Notes: generated by a model from the sequence alone, not told the origin. A DNA stretch of 64,000 nt from Lacticaseibacillus brantae DSM 23927 (GCF_001436115.1 NZ_AYZQ01000002.1:186001-250000), one strand, 5' to 3'; shown: positions 33,306-41,628, counted from the stretch's first letter. Made by a program: numbers and translations.

Positions 33306-33698
33306 ATGAAGAAGTTTATCACACTTGGCGTGGTTATTGCTAGTCTGGGATTGACAGCGATTTCCGTCACCGACAATTTCACCAACAATGTTCAAGCGTA
33401 TGGGTATACAACACAGCAGACAACACACAATTGGTATGCAACCGGTCAGTGGGTTTCTGCATGGTTTACTTTACACGGCACTGGGTACTCTTATCCAAAT
33501 AGTGGCAGTGTGACATCCAAATGGATTACATCAGGAGCTGCGCTTGGGCATTCGGTCACCAACCAATCTACATGGACAACCGCAACGCCTAAAGGCACGC
33601 ATTTGTATGGATCAGCCACTAATTTTTATGGGTTAGACACTTCTTGGTTAAAAATCCCGTTAAAATCTGACACAGTAACTTTAGGACTACAATTCTAA
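33306..33698 (+). CDS. Small secreted protein, candidate bacteriocin-like peptide
   Basis: This 130-aa protein has a signal peptide (cut near VQA|YG) and a mature part of about 98 residues rich in Ser, Thr, Gly, Trp and Tyr, with no cysteine. There is no double-glycine leader or LPxTG. The layout, a small Sec-secreted Trp/Gly/Ser/Thr-rich peptide beside a ~700-aa ABC/FtsX protein, recalls lactococcin 972-type clusters, but I do not see clear sequence identity. AAGGGGGGAG precedes the ATG. A 13-bp inverted repeat (33270-33282 and 33710-33722) brackets the gene. Function unproven. Confidence 0.6.
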   Translation: MKKFITLGVVIASLGLTAISVTDNFTNNVQAYGYTTQQTTHNWYATGQWVSAWFTLHGTGYSYPNSGSVTSKWITSGAALGHSVTNQSTWTTATPKGTHLYGSATNFYGLDTSWLKIPLKSDTVTLGLQF

Positions 33699-33810
33699 TA
33701 AATGAAATTTCCTGCACAAAGTAAATGTCGGCTTATTGCACTTTGTTTGTATATCTCGTGGAGTAAGATAAATATTAGACACTATGATTTAAAAATTTAA
33801 AGTACTTTTG

Positions 33811-33847
33811 GCTTGATTCCTGAATATTACTAGGGATCAAGCTTTTT
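33811..33847 (+). terminator. Probable terminator of the secreted-peptide gene
   Basis: The stem GCTTGATTCC / GGGATCAAGC with a T-run, 110 bp past the stop. The remaining stretch 33723-34055 shows no other gene. Confidence 0.75.
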
Positions 33848-34055
33848 AGGTTTCAAAACTCTTTACAAAGTCGTTTGATACTGTGGTCAGCGGTTGATTG
33901 TTTCAGCCGGTCGGTAGCTTTGCCCATATTTGTTTAGACAGACAACCCGTTTTAATCGCTGCGCTACACTCAGTAACACATTAAATACCTTTAATATGAA
34001 CGTGAGCATTTTTTTGTTTAAAAAGGCTGGTTCTGTCATTGGCGACACAATCAAA

Positions 34056-34135
34056 TCTGCAAATATATATTATTCCTATGAAGGTCTGACAGATAATGTC
34101 AGGCCTTTTTATTTTGCCTAAAGGAGGAATAACGT
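34056..34135 (+). promoter_or_regulatory. Element leader with attenuator-like hairpin, copy 1
   Basis: An AT-rich -10-like stretch (ATATATTATT) is followed by a perfect hairpin GGTCTGACA / TGTCAGGCC (34083-34105) and TTTTTATTTT. AGGAGG and the ATG of the first element gene come about 25 nt later. A terminator directly ahead of an RBS suggests attenuation. Related copies are at about 42783, 44893 and 49938. The -35 region is poor, which would suit an activator. Confidence 0.65.
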
Positions 34136-34441
34136 ATGGCGTTTGAAGAACGAAGGCTGATGCACTTACTGAGTAGCCTGATTGGTCACTCGCTGTCACC
34201 CGCAGATGTAGGTGTCGAGACAGATGAACTCGAAAGGAGTGAGGTTGATATGCAGTTATTACCATCAAGGCTATACGATCGGTTGCCGCAACGGGTTATG
34301 GTGACGTCGTATCAAGTACCAGCGCCCAATGATGACTTGGTAGCCTACGTGATACGGACGGAACATGGAACATACATTACTAGTGGGATTATTGCTAACC
34401 ATCAATTGATTTGGACCCCAAAGGAGGATAAGCATGTTTAG
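34136..34441 (+). CDS. Hypothetical element protein (first gene after the leader)
   Basis: This 101-aa protein has a charged N-terminus (MAFEERRLMHLLSS) and a possible beta-rich C-terminal half. I recognise no domain. AAAGGAGG lies upstream. The N-terminal ~60 residues and the leader recur at 44971, there fused to a piece of a Mor-like gene, so it is a conserved element gene. It overlaps the next micro-ORF by 8 nt. Confidence 0.65.
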   Translation: MAFEERRLMHLLSSLIGHSLSPADVGVETDELERSEVDMQLLPSRLYDRLPQRVMVTSYQVPAPNDDLVAYVIRTEHGTYITSGIIANHQLIWTPKEDKHV

Positions 34442-34520
34442 TGGAGAATTGTGGATTCGCGTCGCATTGATTGTGGTGCAGAATGTGGCGTCGGTACTGG
34501 TGAAGGAGATAACCAAGTAG
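34434..34520 (+). CDS. Putative 28-aa membrane micropeptide
   Basis: The short frame MFSGELWIRVAL... ends VKEITK and is mostly one hydrophobic helix (about residues 5-24). It has a strong SD (AAAGGAGGA) ideally spaced and overlaps the previous gene by 8 nt, which suggests coupling. It lies in an element where neighbouring genes encode a lipoprotein and a membrane protein. It is supported only by its RBS and hydrophobicity. Confidence 0.5.
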   Translation: MFSGELWIRVALIVVQNVASVLVKEITK

Positions 34521-34644
34521 GCTACATTCGTCGACAGAGTACGACCATATATTTTGAAGTTTTCCTTGTGTCTTGCACTGTAAAACGCGTTTTTGCGGGT
34601 AAAAGCAAACTGGTATCGTTATTTCAGGGAAAGGGGGTGGCGTA

Positions 34645-34938
34645 ATGATAAAATCGGGTGCTGAAGTGGAGATTTCAGTGCTTCATCAGACTTATCAACG
34701 CCTAGCAGAATTGGTTGGGGTGGATAACATGCTAAAGATTTATTCAGAGTTTCGTGGGTTACAGATACAGTTTCCCATGCGTATGTATGATCGTGACGCC
34801 GTTGGTAAGCGTATTGCTCAGGAATACAACGGTGGAAACTTAAAAGCGCTTTCTGATAAGTACGACTACAGCCAGCGCTGGATTTATCAGCAGATTAAAA
34901 CGTACAAACAAAAACGAAACATGGAGGGAAAGGCGTAA
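34645..34938 (+). CDS. Mor-family transcriptional activator-like protein
   Basis: This 97-aa protein has a helical N-terminal dimerisation half. The C-terminal pattern RIAQEYNGGNLKALSDKYDYSQRWIYQQIK matches the Mor/C activator helix-turn-helix (EyNG-n--eLa-ky--s---vy--ik). Mor proteins activate middle promoters in phage Mu-like elements. RBS GGGGGTGG. Its stop overlaps the start of the lipoprotein gene (TAATG). It may activate the weak -35 promoter of the element leader (inference). Confidence 0.75.
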   Translation: MIKSGAEVEISVLHQTYQRLAELVGVDNMLKIYSEFRGLQIQFPMRMYDRDAVGKRIAQEYNGGNLKALSDKYDYSQRWIYQQIKTYKQKRNMEGKA

Positions 34939-35450
34939 TGAAGCGTTTAGGGTTATTGATGGGTGTGATCGTTGGTGGGCTACTACTAACGGGGTGTCAG
35001 TCACACAATGATGTTGCAACATCCACCAAGAGTAAGTACGAGAAGACATATGGCAGTGAGCAGAAAGCTTACTCCAAGTTCCAAGAGAGCACAAAGAATG
35101 GGTCAGGTGACGACAGCGAACAGGAATCAGAAGAGGTTCAGAGTTCTAGCTCGTCAGAAAAGTACTACCGAGACCCAGTTGGAACAATCATGGAGAAGGG
35201 AGAGCAAGTTCTACATGATAAGAAATTTGCCTTTCGAATAATTGAGCTAACGGATACCTACAAGAAATATCACAGTGAGCTGAAGCAGGAGAAAGTCACA
35301 GGTTCTAAGGACAGGGGCTTCTCCTATACATTCCGTGATACCAAGGATGATTCTAGCCTACTCTTCTCGGTCGGGATCAACGGACAGGTACAGGTTTTTC
35401 GTGGCGACGAAATAGTTGAGCAGAAGGACTGGATGAATTGGCTTCGCTAA
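34938..35450 (+). CDS. Element-encoded lipoprotein
   Basis: This 170-aa protein has a lipoprotein signal with LLTGC (Cys20). A Lys/Ser/Glu-rich linker (about 22-75) leads to a C-terminal domain of mixed strands (GTIMEKGEQVLHDKKFAFRI ... WMNWLR). I recognise no family. It is translationally coupled to the Mor-like gene. A surface-exposed element lipoprotein could affect recipient recognition or exclusion. That is speculation from location. Confidence 0.72.
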   Translation: MKRLGLLMGVIVGGLLLTGCQSHNDVATSTKSKYEKTYGSEQKAYSKFQESTKNGSGDDSEQESEEVQSSSSSEKYYRDPVGTIMEKGEQVLHDKKFAFRIIELTDTYKKYHSELKQEKVTGSKDRGFSYTFRDTKDDSSLLFSVGINGQVQVFRGDEIVEQKDWMNWLR

Positions 35451-35475
35451 TAACAAAATTTGATGGGAGATTTAT

Positions 35476-35955
35476 ATGATGCAAAATAATGCGACAGTAA
35501 CAAAGGTAATTCGTAACTTAGACTTTGTGGGTGCGATCATCATGATTGTGGCCTTGTTCTTGGGTGACTTCTATGCTGACGATGGTGGCGCGTATGCTGC
35601 CCAATCAGTTAAAGGCTACCGTTTGATTTTAAATTCGGACTACATGCTGGGTACCTTATTAATCCTGTTGCCAGCAATGATGTTGATTGTGAAGTACATT
35701 TCATCATTGAAGAACAACGTGAAGCTGATTGAACTTGTTTGCCCAATCATCACTATCATCTTTGTGTTTGTACTTAAGGGGCAAGTTGGTGACGTAGCCG
35801 ATGGGACTGTGTCGTTTGCCATGGGTGCATGGATCTATCTTTTAGGCAACGTCTTAGCATTGATCGGTGCCGGTGCAGCGTTTTTCAATGTAGACTTGGA
35901 AAAGAAAATCCAAGAGGTTGCCAAGGGTAACCAAAAGGATACCGACAACAAGTAG
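35476..35955 (+). CDS. Element-encoded membrane protein
   Basis: This 159-aa protein has four hydrophobic segments (about 14-32, 56-74, 82-100 and 112-135) and a charged C-terminal tail. No family is recognised. GGGAGA lies before the first of two ATGs. It ends the first transcription unit, with a terminator 25 bp later. It may work with the upstream lipoprotein at the membrane. Confidence 0.7.
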   Translation: MMQNNATVTKVIRNLDFVGAIIMIVALFLGDFYADDGGAYAAQSVKGYRLILNSDYMLGTLLILLPAMMLIVKYISSLKNNVKLIELVCPIITIIFVFVLKGQVGDVADGTVSFAMGAWIYLLGNVLALIGAGAAFFNVDLEKKIQEVAKGNQKDTDNK

Positions 35956-35979
35956 GCTGACAGGGAAGCTGTACCAACG

Positions 35980-36010
35980 AGAATGGCTGAATGGGCCATT
36001 CTTTTTTTTG
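35980..36010 (+). terminator. Terminator of the first element unit
   Basis: The stem AGAATGGC / GGCCATTCT, then eight T. Confidence 0.88.
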
Positions 36011-36215
36011 TGCGGGAACCACCAATTTTAATCTATTCGTCACCAAACTCATCGAATTTTAATTAGATACCGCTTTCATTTTGGGAAATTGTCCTCTGTA
36101 TCCCTTGCGCCCCAAGGCGTGTCGGAGGGCCCATGGAACGTAAGGCTATTTCGATGCGACTTTTTTGAATTTGGGGTTTACATTTAGTTGTAAATCAGAA
36201 GGGAGATTTTTCCGC

Positions 36216-36980
36216 GTGGTTAATACGAATATGAGTATGAAAGGTTTATCTAGGGTTCTCACAATTTTGGAGTCAGAGAAGGCTTTGCTCGTCCCAGATC
36301 CCGATGATAAGAAGCAGAAGATTCTGTTCAGCCCCACAATGCAATTACTAGCGCCACTGTATCATAGCCCTAATAGTTATCCGAAGAACCTGACGAAGAC
36401 AGACGTTGATTATCTTAAAGGAACGTTAAGCGGCAAGGAGAAAGCTGTTAAAAGGTTGAATAGAGCAATCAAGATTCATTTTGAGAAGGAATCTTCGAGA
36501 ATTCAAGCGATACCAGATCAGCCGCATTTGAAACAAGTGATGTCGCTGGCTGCTGATGGTATCAATGCAATACCTAAGAACCATTGGTATGATTTAGGTC
36601 AGGCTCTGGCTAATTTCAATTCAAGTGGGCATTCGATTAATTTTCGTCTCCAAGTTCAGGAGGCCACTAATGCAGTTGATTTTGAGTTAGAATCATTTTT
36701 GAATGATGTTCTTGATTACTTAGTTGTGCCAGACGTTCCACTTCCGCCTTATTACATGATTGGTGAAATTTCTGACTTTAACGAATATGCTATTGAACAA
36801 TTTCTGAAATTGGAGGATGTGCTTCCAATACTTGACACTTATCAGGATGAACTGGACAAATTGTGGAATGGTGACACCTCGAAGTTGACCAAAGAATCCG
36901 CTGGAGAATATTTTAACCAACTTACGATATTTATGGGAGCGGTGACAACTGCATTCGAGCAACAGCCGAAGCCTCTTTAA
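36216..36980 (+). CDS. Hypothetical element protein of 254 aa
   Basis: The GTG start at 36216 is chosen from AGAAGGGAGA upstream. An ATG 15 nt later is also possible. It is a soluble, mainly helical protein with no recognised domain, signal or membrane span. The N-terminal third contains a basic stretch (SGKEKAVKRLNRAIKIHF) and the middle repeats D/E-rich helices. Base composition is lower in GC than the flanking chromosome, as in the rest of the element. A terminator follows, so it is its own unit. Confidence 0.65.
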   Translation: MVNTNMSMKGLSRVLTILESEKALLVPDPDDKKQKILFSPTMQLLAPLYHSPNSYPKNLTKTDVDYLKGTLSGKEKAVKRLNRAIKIHFEKESSRIQAIPDQPHLKQVMSLAADGINAIPKNHWYDLGQALANFNSSGHSINFRLQVQEATNAVDFELESFLNDVLDYLVVPDVPLPPYYMIGEISDFNEYAIEQFLKLEDVLPILDTYQDELDKLWNGDTSKLTKESAGEYFNQLTIFMGAVTTAFEQQPKPL

Positions 36981-36990
36981 TAATCGACCT

Positions 36991-37018
36991 GGCATCCCAA
37001 AAATGGGGTGCTTTTTTG
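36991..37018 (+). terminator. Terminator after the 254-aa gene
   Basis: The stem GCATCCC / GGGGTGC and TTTTTT. Confidence 0.85.
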
Positions 37019-37127
37019 TTGCGCTGAAATCAAGGGGACAAACTTGTCCTCTTATGAAACCCTCATTTCGATGGTTTACTTAAGGTATGGTCAGACACGA
37101 CCAAATCTTGAAAATGAGGTCTTTATC

Positions 37128-37625
37128 ATGTTAAGTAATTTTTCTACTGTTGCCCGTCTTGAAAATATTGAGGTTCTTCATCCTTCACAGCGAAGGGACG
37201 ATGTATACGATTACCAGGATCAACTCACTTTGCAATTTAGTTTTCCTGATTTTGACTACCATCAAGAACTCGAGCATTACCAGGGACACCACTTCAGGTT
37301 TGATTTGTCCAGTGAATCTGATTGGGCGTTACTTCAAAATTCCCCATTCACATCTATGAAAGAAGCGTATTGGCGCACGTTACTGCAAAACTGGTTCACC
37401 TTGGCCCTTACGGTTCCAGATTTCAATCCGGCGGTGCCAGTTCAAGTCAATCTCCAATTAAAGTCAGTGAGTTTGTTGGCAGGCTGGGCCTCTGAGGATG
37501 AAATGGAGTCCATTCATAACTTACTGGTGTACGGTGACCGGGATCATGCGCGCCAGGGACCAAGTTATCAAGATGGCCTAATACTCGGTGCTAAATCGCT
37601 CCAAGATTTGCAGGCCGGTAAATAG
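37128..37625 (+). CDS. Hypothetical element protein of 165 aa
   Basis: This acidic soluble protein begins MLSNFSTVARLENIEV and is rich in aromatic residues and His in a strand-forming pattern (LTLQFSFPDFDYHQE). The ATG at 37128 has GAGGT 7 nt upstream. The longer frame from 37008 crosses the terminator and is rejected. It is first gene of the replication/integration unit, and its length class and acidic strands resemble the next gene, so the two may be distant relatives or partners. Function unknown. Confidence 0.65.
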   Translation: MLSNFSTVARLENIEVLHPSQRRDDVYDYQDQLTLQFSFPDFDYHQELEHYQGHHFRFDLSSESDWALLQNSPFTSMKEAYWRTLLQNWFTLALTVPDFNPAVPVQVNLQLKSVSLLAGWASEDEMESIHNLLVYGDRDHARQGPSYQDGLILGAKSLQDLQAGK

Positions 37626-37666
37626 GCCCGTAGTTGTTGTGGTCAATCTAGAAAGTGGGTATTCTG

Positions 37667-38119
37667 ATGAAAAATTCGTATAAAACAACAGTTCTTGTGC
37701 AGTTGCTGACACTACCTGAAATTCCTGATCCAGATCCATTACCGGGCTTAGTGTTAAACGTGAAGGTTGCCTGGTTAGAAACGTCACCAATGCTGTTTGA
37801 CACAGAAGACGCTGACGACAATGAGTGGATTGTTGGAATGGATGCCATTAGGCGCCATTCCCCTTTTATCACGGACATTCCTGAAACTTTCAGTGTTTTT
37901 CTAAAATGCTGGTTTGAAGCCACACTTGTTAATGATTGGGACGGCACACTCCCTGCACCTGATTCGGGGTTTGACGTCCAATCTTTGAAGTTGTTGTGCG
38001 GTCCATGCGATGAGAAGGATGCTGTTAATTTGTATCGATCCATGAAAGCAGAGCGTGATTCAACCAACGGTCAACCAGGAATTGTGGCCTTCTTTAAGGA
38101 GACGCCCAATGGTAAGTAA
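37667..38119 (+). CDS. Hypothetical element protein of 150 aa
   Basis: This soluble protein starts MKNSYKTTVLVQLL. The ATG is preferred to a GTG 12 nt earlier because AAAGTGGG spaces well with it. It contains a proline/aspartate-rich loop (LPEIPDPDPLPGL) and strand-like segments. No recognised domain. It overlaps the DUF927 gene start by 11 nt, so it is translationally coupled to it, and a replication accessory role is possible but unproven. Confidence 0.65.
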   Translation: MKNSYKTTVLVQLLTLPEIPDPDPLPGLVLNVKVAWLETSPMLFDTEDADDNEWIVGMDAIRRHSPFITDIPETFSVFLKCWFEATLVNDWDGTLPAPDSGFDVQSLKLLCGPCDEKDAVNLYRSMKAERDSTNGQPGIVAFFKETPNGK

Positions 38120-39767
38120 ATACTTTAGGCAAATCATTGCCGGTGAAGAGTCCGTCGAGCTTGGCCGCTTCAAGCTAAATTGCGATGGTGTTTATGCTAT
38201 GAGAGAAGAAGGCAACAGTTGGTTGTCCAGTCCTATTCTTCCTGTGAAAACGTTGCGGGATGAAGAAACTGGGGAGCTAACCACTGAAATTGCTTATACC
38301 AGTGGTGGGCAAATTCGCACCCAAGTGATTGATGCTGACAGCTTACAAGGACCACAGGTAGCACGGTTAAGCCGCTTCGGGGTTGTTATTGATCCCTACA
38401 ACATGCGGGAACTAAGCATGTATTTGCAGCAGGCACGTGACCAAGCGGTTGAGTTGGTGCAGTATGTGTCACCCGGATGGCACACGACCGAGTCAGGTGC
38501 ACTAGTGTATCGATTGGCTTCAATGAACGAACCTATCGATGAAGGTAGTAAGCTGGTGGGCGAGTATTTGGGTGACTTTGATTTGTCGCCATATGGAACC
38601 CTTGGTGACTGGATTAACAATGTTAAGTGGCTCATACAAGGCCGGACCAATTTAGAAATTGCGTTGGGTGTCGCTTTTGCCACGATTATTGCCGGGTATG
38701 ATGCGGTTCAGAATACGTCACTCGATATCGGTGGTGCCGCGATTGCGTTTGTTGGGCCTAGTAGCTCAGGAAAGTCTTCTGCGTTAATGGCGATGCTGTC
38801 AGTGTTTGGGCAGCCATCAAATACAAAAGCAGGGTCACTATTCCTTGGTTTCAACTCAACCCAGAATGCGATGGTTAACAGCCTCAGCGGTAATTACGGT
38901 GTTGGGATTGGCTACGACGATATTGGCGGCAACATTGAAAGCACCAGATTTGACCAGCTGATTTATAGCATCGGGAATGGGGCTGAAAAACGTCGATTGA
39001 GTAGTGACCCCACATTAAAAGGTGGAAGTCACTTTGCAACATGGGTGTACTTTACTGGTGAAGTCAGCTTAGGGGAGCGCCTGTCAACGTCAAGTGGACT
39101 ATTCGTGCGCTTACTGGAATTCCAGTTACCCTTTACTGAAAACGCTGAGCATGCCCAAGCCATTAAGACGGCATTCTCAAACACGTACGGTACGGCTGCC
39201 TTGCCTTTTGCTAATTACTTGCAGTCATTGTCACTGGAGCAGGTTAGGCAAAAGTTTGCGGAAGCTATGGCGGTCTTTGGAACACCAGAAGCATATTCAC
39301 CAACTATTGGTCGGGTTCAAACGAAAGTTGCCGTCATTCTGATGGCAATTCGCATGTATTCGGAGCTGTTTACTATTGATGTGGATGAGCAAGCGATTAT
39401 GGATGTTCTTTGGAACCAGTTCCAAGGGCTTGCCTTGAAAGCAGATGTTGCCACTCAATCGTATGCCGCAATCACGAACTGGCTCAGTGACAACTGGACT
39501 GACTTTGAGAACACTAGCCCAGAAAAACCTAATGCGTATGGATGGGTACAACACATCAAAGGCGTGCAGTATGTCATGATTTATCAGCCCCAGTTCGATA
39601 GTTTGCTGGAAGAGCTGAATCTGCCAGATGCTACGACTGTCCTGACCGCATTTAAAAATGTTGGCATGAGTAAGTATGAGTCTCAAAGGCTGTATTTTCG
39701 GTATGGGGCAAGCAAAATTATTGTTGCTGCTATTGATATGACTAAGGAGGTCAAGAGTATTGGATAA
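38109..39767 (+). CDS. DUF927-type ATPase, probable element replication protein
   Basis: This 552-aa protein has an N-terminal domain (1-170) and an ATPase with Walker A GPSSSGKSS (216-224). GYDDIGG lies in the Walker B area, and a conserved SxDP / GGSHF segment follows. DUF927 proteins are helicase/primase-like ATPases of plasmids, phages and integrative elements. The ATG at 38109 follows AAGGAGA. Its stop overlaps the excisionase-like gene start by 8 nt. It likely drives autonomous replication of the excised circle. Helicase activity is inferred. Confidence 0.8.
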   Translation: MVSKYFRQIIAGEESVELGRFKLNCDGVYAMREEGNSWLSSPILPVKTLRDEETGELTTEIAYTSGGQIRTQVIDADSLQGPQVARLSRFGVVIDPYNMRELSMYLQQARDQAVELVQYVSPGWHTTESGALVYRLASMNEPIDEGSKLVGEYLGDFDLSPYGTLGDWINNVKWLIQGRTNLEIALGVAFATIIAGYDAVQNTSLDIGGAAIAFVGPSSSGKSSALMAMLSVFGQPSNTKAGSLFLGFNSTQNAMVNSLSGNYGVGIGYDDIGGNIESTRFDQLIYSIGNGAEKRRLSSDPTLKGGSHFATWVYFTGEVSLGERLSTSSGLFVRLLEFQLPFTENAEHAQAIKTAFSNTYGTAALPFANYLQSLSLEQVRQKFAEAMAVFGTPEAYSPTIGRVQTKVAVILMAIRMYSELFTIDVDEQAIMDVLWNQFQGLALKADVATQSYAAITNWLSDNWTDFENTSPEKPNAYGWVQHIKGVQYVMIYQPQFDSLLEELNLPDATTVLTAFKNVGMSKYESQRLYFRYGASKIIVAAIDMTKEVKSIG

Positions 39768-40068
39768 CGACAAAGAGTTTGATGATGATGACACACAGAA
39801 ATTTTCTGAACAGGAGGGTCAATTATTGTACAACAGGAACATACCAATGGGTGTAGAGCAAGGGGGAATCCCATTGTCATACCTAATGAGGTTGAATGAG
39901 ACCGCAACGTACCTTGGAGTATCCCGGGCATCGCTGAATACGATGATGGAAGACCCGCTTTTCCCACGGATGCGTGTTGGCCCTTCTGGAAAGCAGTTCC
40001 GTGTCCCTGTGGGTGCACTGAGAAGCTATATTGACGGTAAATCTAGTAGCTGGTATCTCGACAAGTAG
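39760..40068 (+). CDS. Excisionase-like helix-turn-helix protein
   Basis: This 102-aa protein starts at a TTG 9 nt after AAGGAGG. An acidic N-terminal 25 residues precede a winged-HTH segment (LNETATYLGVSRASLNTMMED ... QFRVPVGALRSYI), like the MerR/Xis-type DNA-binding fold. Its position directly before the integrase, 14 bp away, is typical for a recombination directionality factor. It would bend DNA at the attachment site and favour excision. Confidence 0.78.
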   Translation: MDNDKEFDDDDTQKFSEQEGQLLYNRNIPMGVEQGGIPLSYLMRLNETATYLGVSRASLNTMMEDPLFPRMRVGPSGKQFRVPVGALRSYIDGKSSSWYLDK

Positions 40069-40082
40069 GGGGTGGACGCGTC

Positions 40083-41228
40083 ATGCCACAAATCATTAAG
40101 AATCCTAATACGGGTAGTCAACATCCCTACAAGGCGATTATGTCGTTCAGCAAGGATGGTAAGCGTAAGCGGAAGTCCAAGGTGTTCGATAGCCATAAGG
40201 ATGCTGAACTGTGGATTGCCCAACAACAAGTTGAAGAAGGCAAGGGTGCTGACGCATTTACCGAGGATATGCTCCTGATAAATTACTTCGCCATGTGGGT
40301 GAAACTCTATAAGGAACCATCCGTCGAGCCTGCTACGCTAGATAGTTATCGGTTGACGTTGACTCACCTAAAGCGACTGTTGCCAAACGTAAGGATGCGC
40401 GACCTAACCAAAGGTGTCATCCAAAATTACTTCAACCACCTAAATATGAGTGAGGCTAGCGCCAAGAAACAACGGTCACAGTTACGTGCTTGTCTAAAGG
40501 ATGCTGTACTTGAGGGTGTCATTGCCAAGAACCCCACTGATACGCGCATTAACATCGTGGCGGATCGCAGTAAGACGAAGCAGGATGATCATAAATTCAT
40601 GTCACGGGCTGACTATTATCGCGTGCGTAACTTCCTGCTTGATTACGACTATCAGTTGAAAGATGTCAATCGGTTCGCTCTATTCATCATTGCCAATACG
40701 GCGATGCGCGCAGGAGAAGCCTTAGCCCTCCAAGAAGACGACCTCGACTACGACAATAACGAAATCCGTATTGACCAAAGTTGGGATAGCCTGCATAAGC
40801 TGATGAAGGAACCTAAGACTGAAAAGGCTAAGCGCTCCATACCAGTAACCCCACAAGTGATGTTGAAAATTCGTCGCTGGGTCACCCAGCATAAACAGTG
40901 GTTACTTGCCAAGGGTATTACGAACCCTGAACGTTATTTGATGTGGAATAAACGTGGACATTTACCTGATGCTAAGAATCTGAATGCTAGCTACCATCAA
41001 CTGCAAGTACGTTTAGGTATCGAAGCAAAGTTTAGTACCCATACGTTGCGACATACGATAGCCAGCCTGATGATATCTCAAGGCATTAGTCTCAGTTACG
41101 TATCTGCCTTCCTGGGCCATGCCAGCACAGTGATTACCCAAACTTACTATATAGGGTTACTGCCTGATACCGTGAAGGAGGAGCAAGATAAGGCACTAGC
41201 CGTGCTTGATCAAGCCAACAATGCCTGA
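40083..41228 (+). CDS. Tyrosine-family site-specific integrase
   Basis: This 381-aa integrase has an N-terminal arm-binding region and a SAM-like core-binding domain (about 65-160). The catalytic domain carries Arg209 (ANTAMRAGEA), Lys about 250, His320 and Arg323 (THTLRHT), His346 (LGHAS) and Tyr355/356 (TYY). It is complete and should be active. GGGGGTGG precedes the ATG. It lies about 1.1 kb from the displaced gpmA 3' end, so gpmA is its likely target. Confidence 0.95.
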   Translation: MPQIIKNPNTGSQHPYKAIMSFSKDGKRKRKSKVFDSHKDAELWIAQQQVEEGKGADAFTEDMLLINYFAMWVKLYKEPSVEPATLDSYRLTLTHLKRLLPNVRMRDLTKGVIQNYFNHLNMSEASAKKQRSQLRACLKDAVLEGVIAKNPTDTRINIVADRSKTKQDDHKFMSRADYYRVRNFLLDYDYQLKDVNRFALFIIANTAMRAGEALALQEDDLDYDNNEIRIDQSWDSLHKLMKEPKTEKAKRSIPVTPQVMLKIRRWVTQHKQWLLAKGITNPERYLMWNKRGHLPDAKNLNASYHQLQVRLGIEAKFSTHTLRHTIASLMISQGISLSYVSAFLGHASTVITQTYYIGLLPDTVKEEQDKALAVLDQANNA

Positions 41229-41244
41229 CAAGCTACAATACAAA

Positions 41245-41286
41245 GAAACCGCCATTCCGATGATAAGTTGGAATGGCGGTTTTATT
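41245..41286. terminator. Bidirectional terminator between integrase and SOS gene
   Basis: The stem AAACCGCCATTCC / GGAATGGCGGTTTT between convergent stops at 41228 and 41285. Confidence 0.88.
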
Positions 41287-41500
41287 ATGCAGTCAATTTG
41301 AATATCCGAGGAGCTAACAAGGGAATAGCTGCCTGCTCATCGGATGTTAGTGGTCGATTCAGGATACGCGGTAGGTCGTCGAACAACTTATCAGTCTCAA
41401 TCAAGCCAATAGTCTCTCCGTGGTGCCGAACCTTCGTCCAACCACCGGGACAACCAGAGCGAGTGATAGTAAAGTCATCAAGATGTAGAACGTTAGTCAT
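41285..41500 (-). CDS. Small protein under a LexA-box promoter
   Basis: This 71-aa soluble protein begins MTNVLHLDDFTITRSG, with a central HHGETIGLIETDKLFDDLP and no recognised domain. GAGGTGATG precedes the ATG with good spacing. The promoter is TTGATT-17 bp-TATAAT with a full LexA palindrome in the spacer, so expression should rise on DNA damage. It converges on the integrase of element A. An SOS-induced role in excision, cell-cycle delay or relief of repression is possible. Confidence 0.75.
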   Translation of the reverse strand: MTNVLHLDDFTITRSGCPGGWTKVRHHGETIGLIETDKLFDDLPRILNRPLTSDEQAAIPLLAPRIFKLTA

Positions 41501-41520
41501 TAAGCATCACCTCACTGATT

Positions 41521-41549
41521 ATTATACGAACGTATGTTCGATAAATCAA
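41521..41549 (-). promoter_or_regulatory. SOS (LexA/DinR) box within a promoter
   Basis: CGAACGTATGTTCG (41527-41540) matches the Gram-positive LexA consensus CGAAC-N4-GTTCG perfectly. It sits between TTGATT (41544-41549) and TATAAT (41521-41526), read on the minus strand with 17-bp spacing, so bound LexA would block the promoter. Confidence 0.88.
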
Positions 41550-41628
41550 GCGGAATTGGACAAGTAAATCCCCGAATCCCCGTCAAAAAGTAGGCACACA
41601 AGCGTAAATAACTGAAGGAGAAATCAAT

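Noticed and set aside
33218-33388. N-terminal extension of the ABC fusion protein
   Set aside because: It would run through the divergent promoter region. The ATG at 33217 has a good GGAGG and starts right at the ATPase domain.
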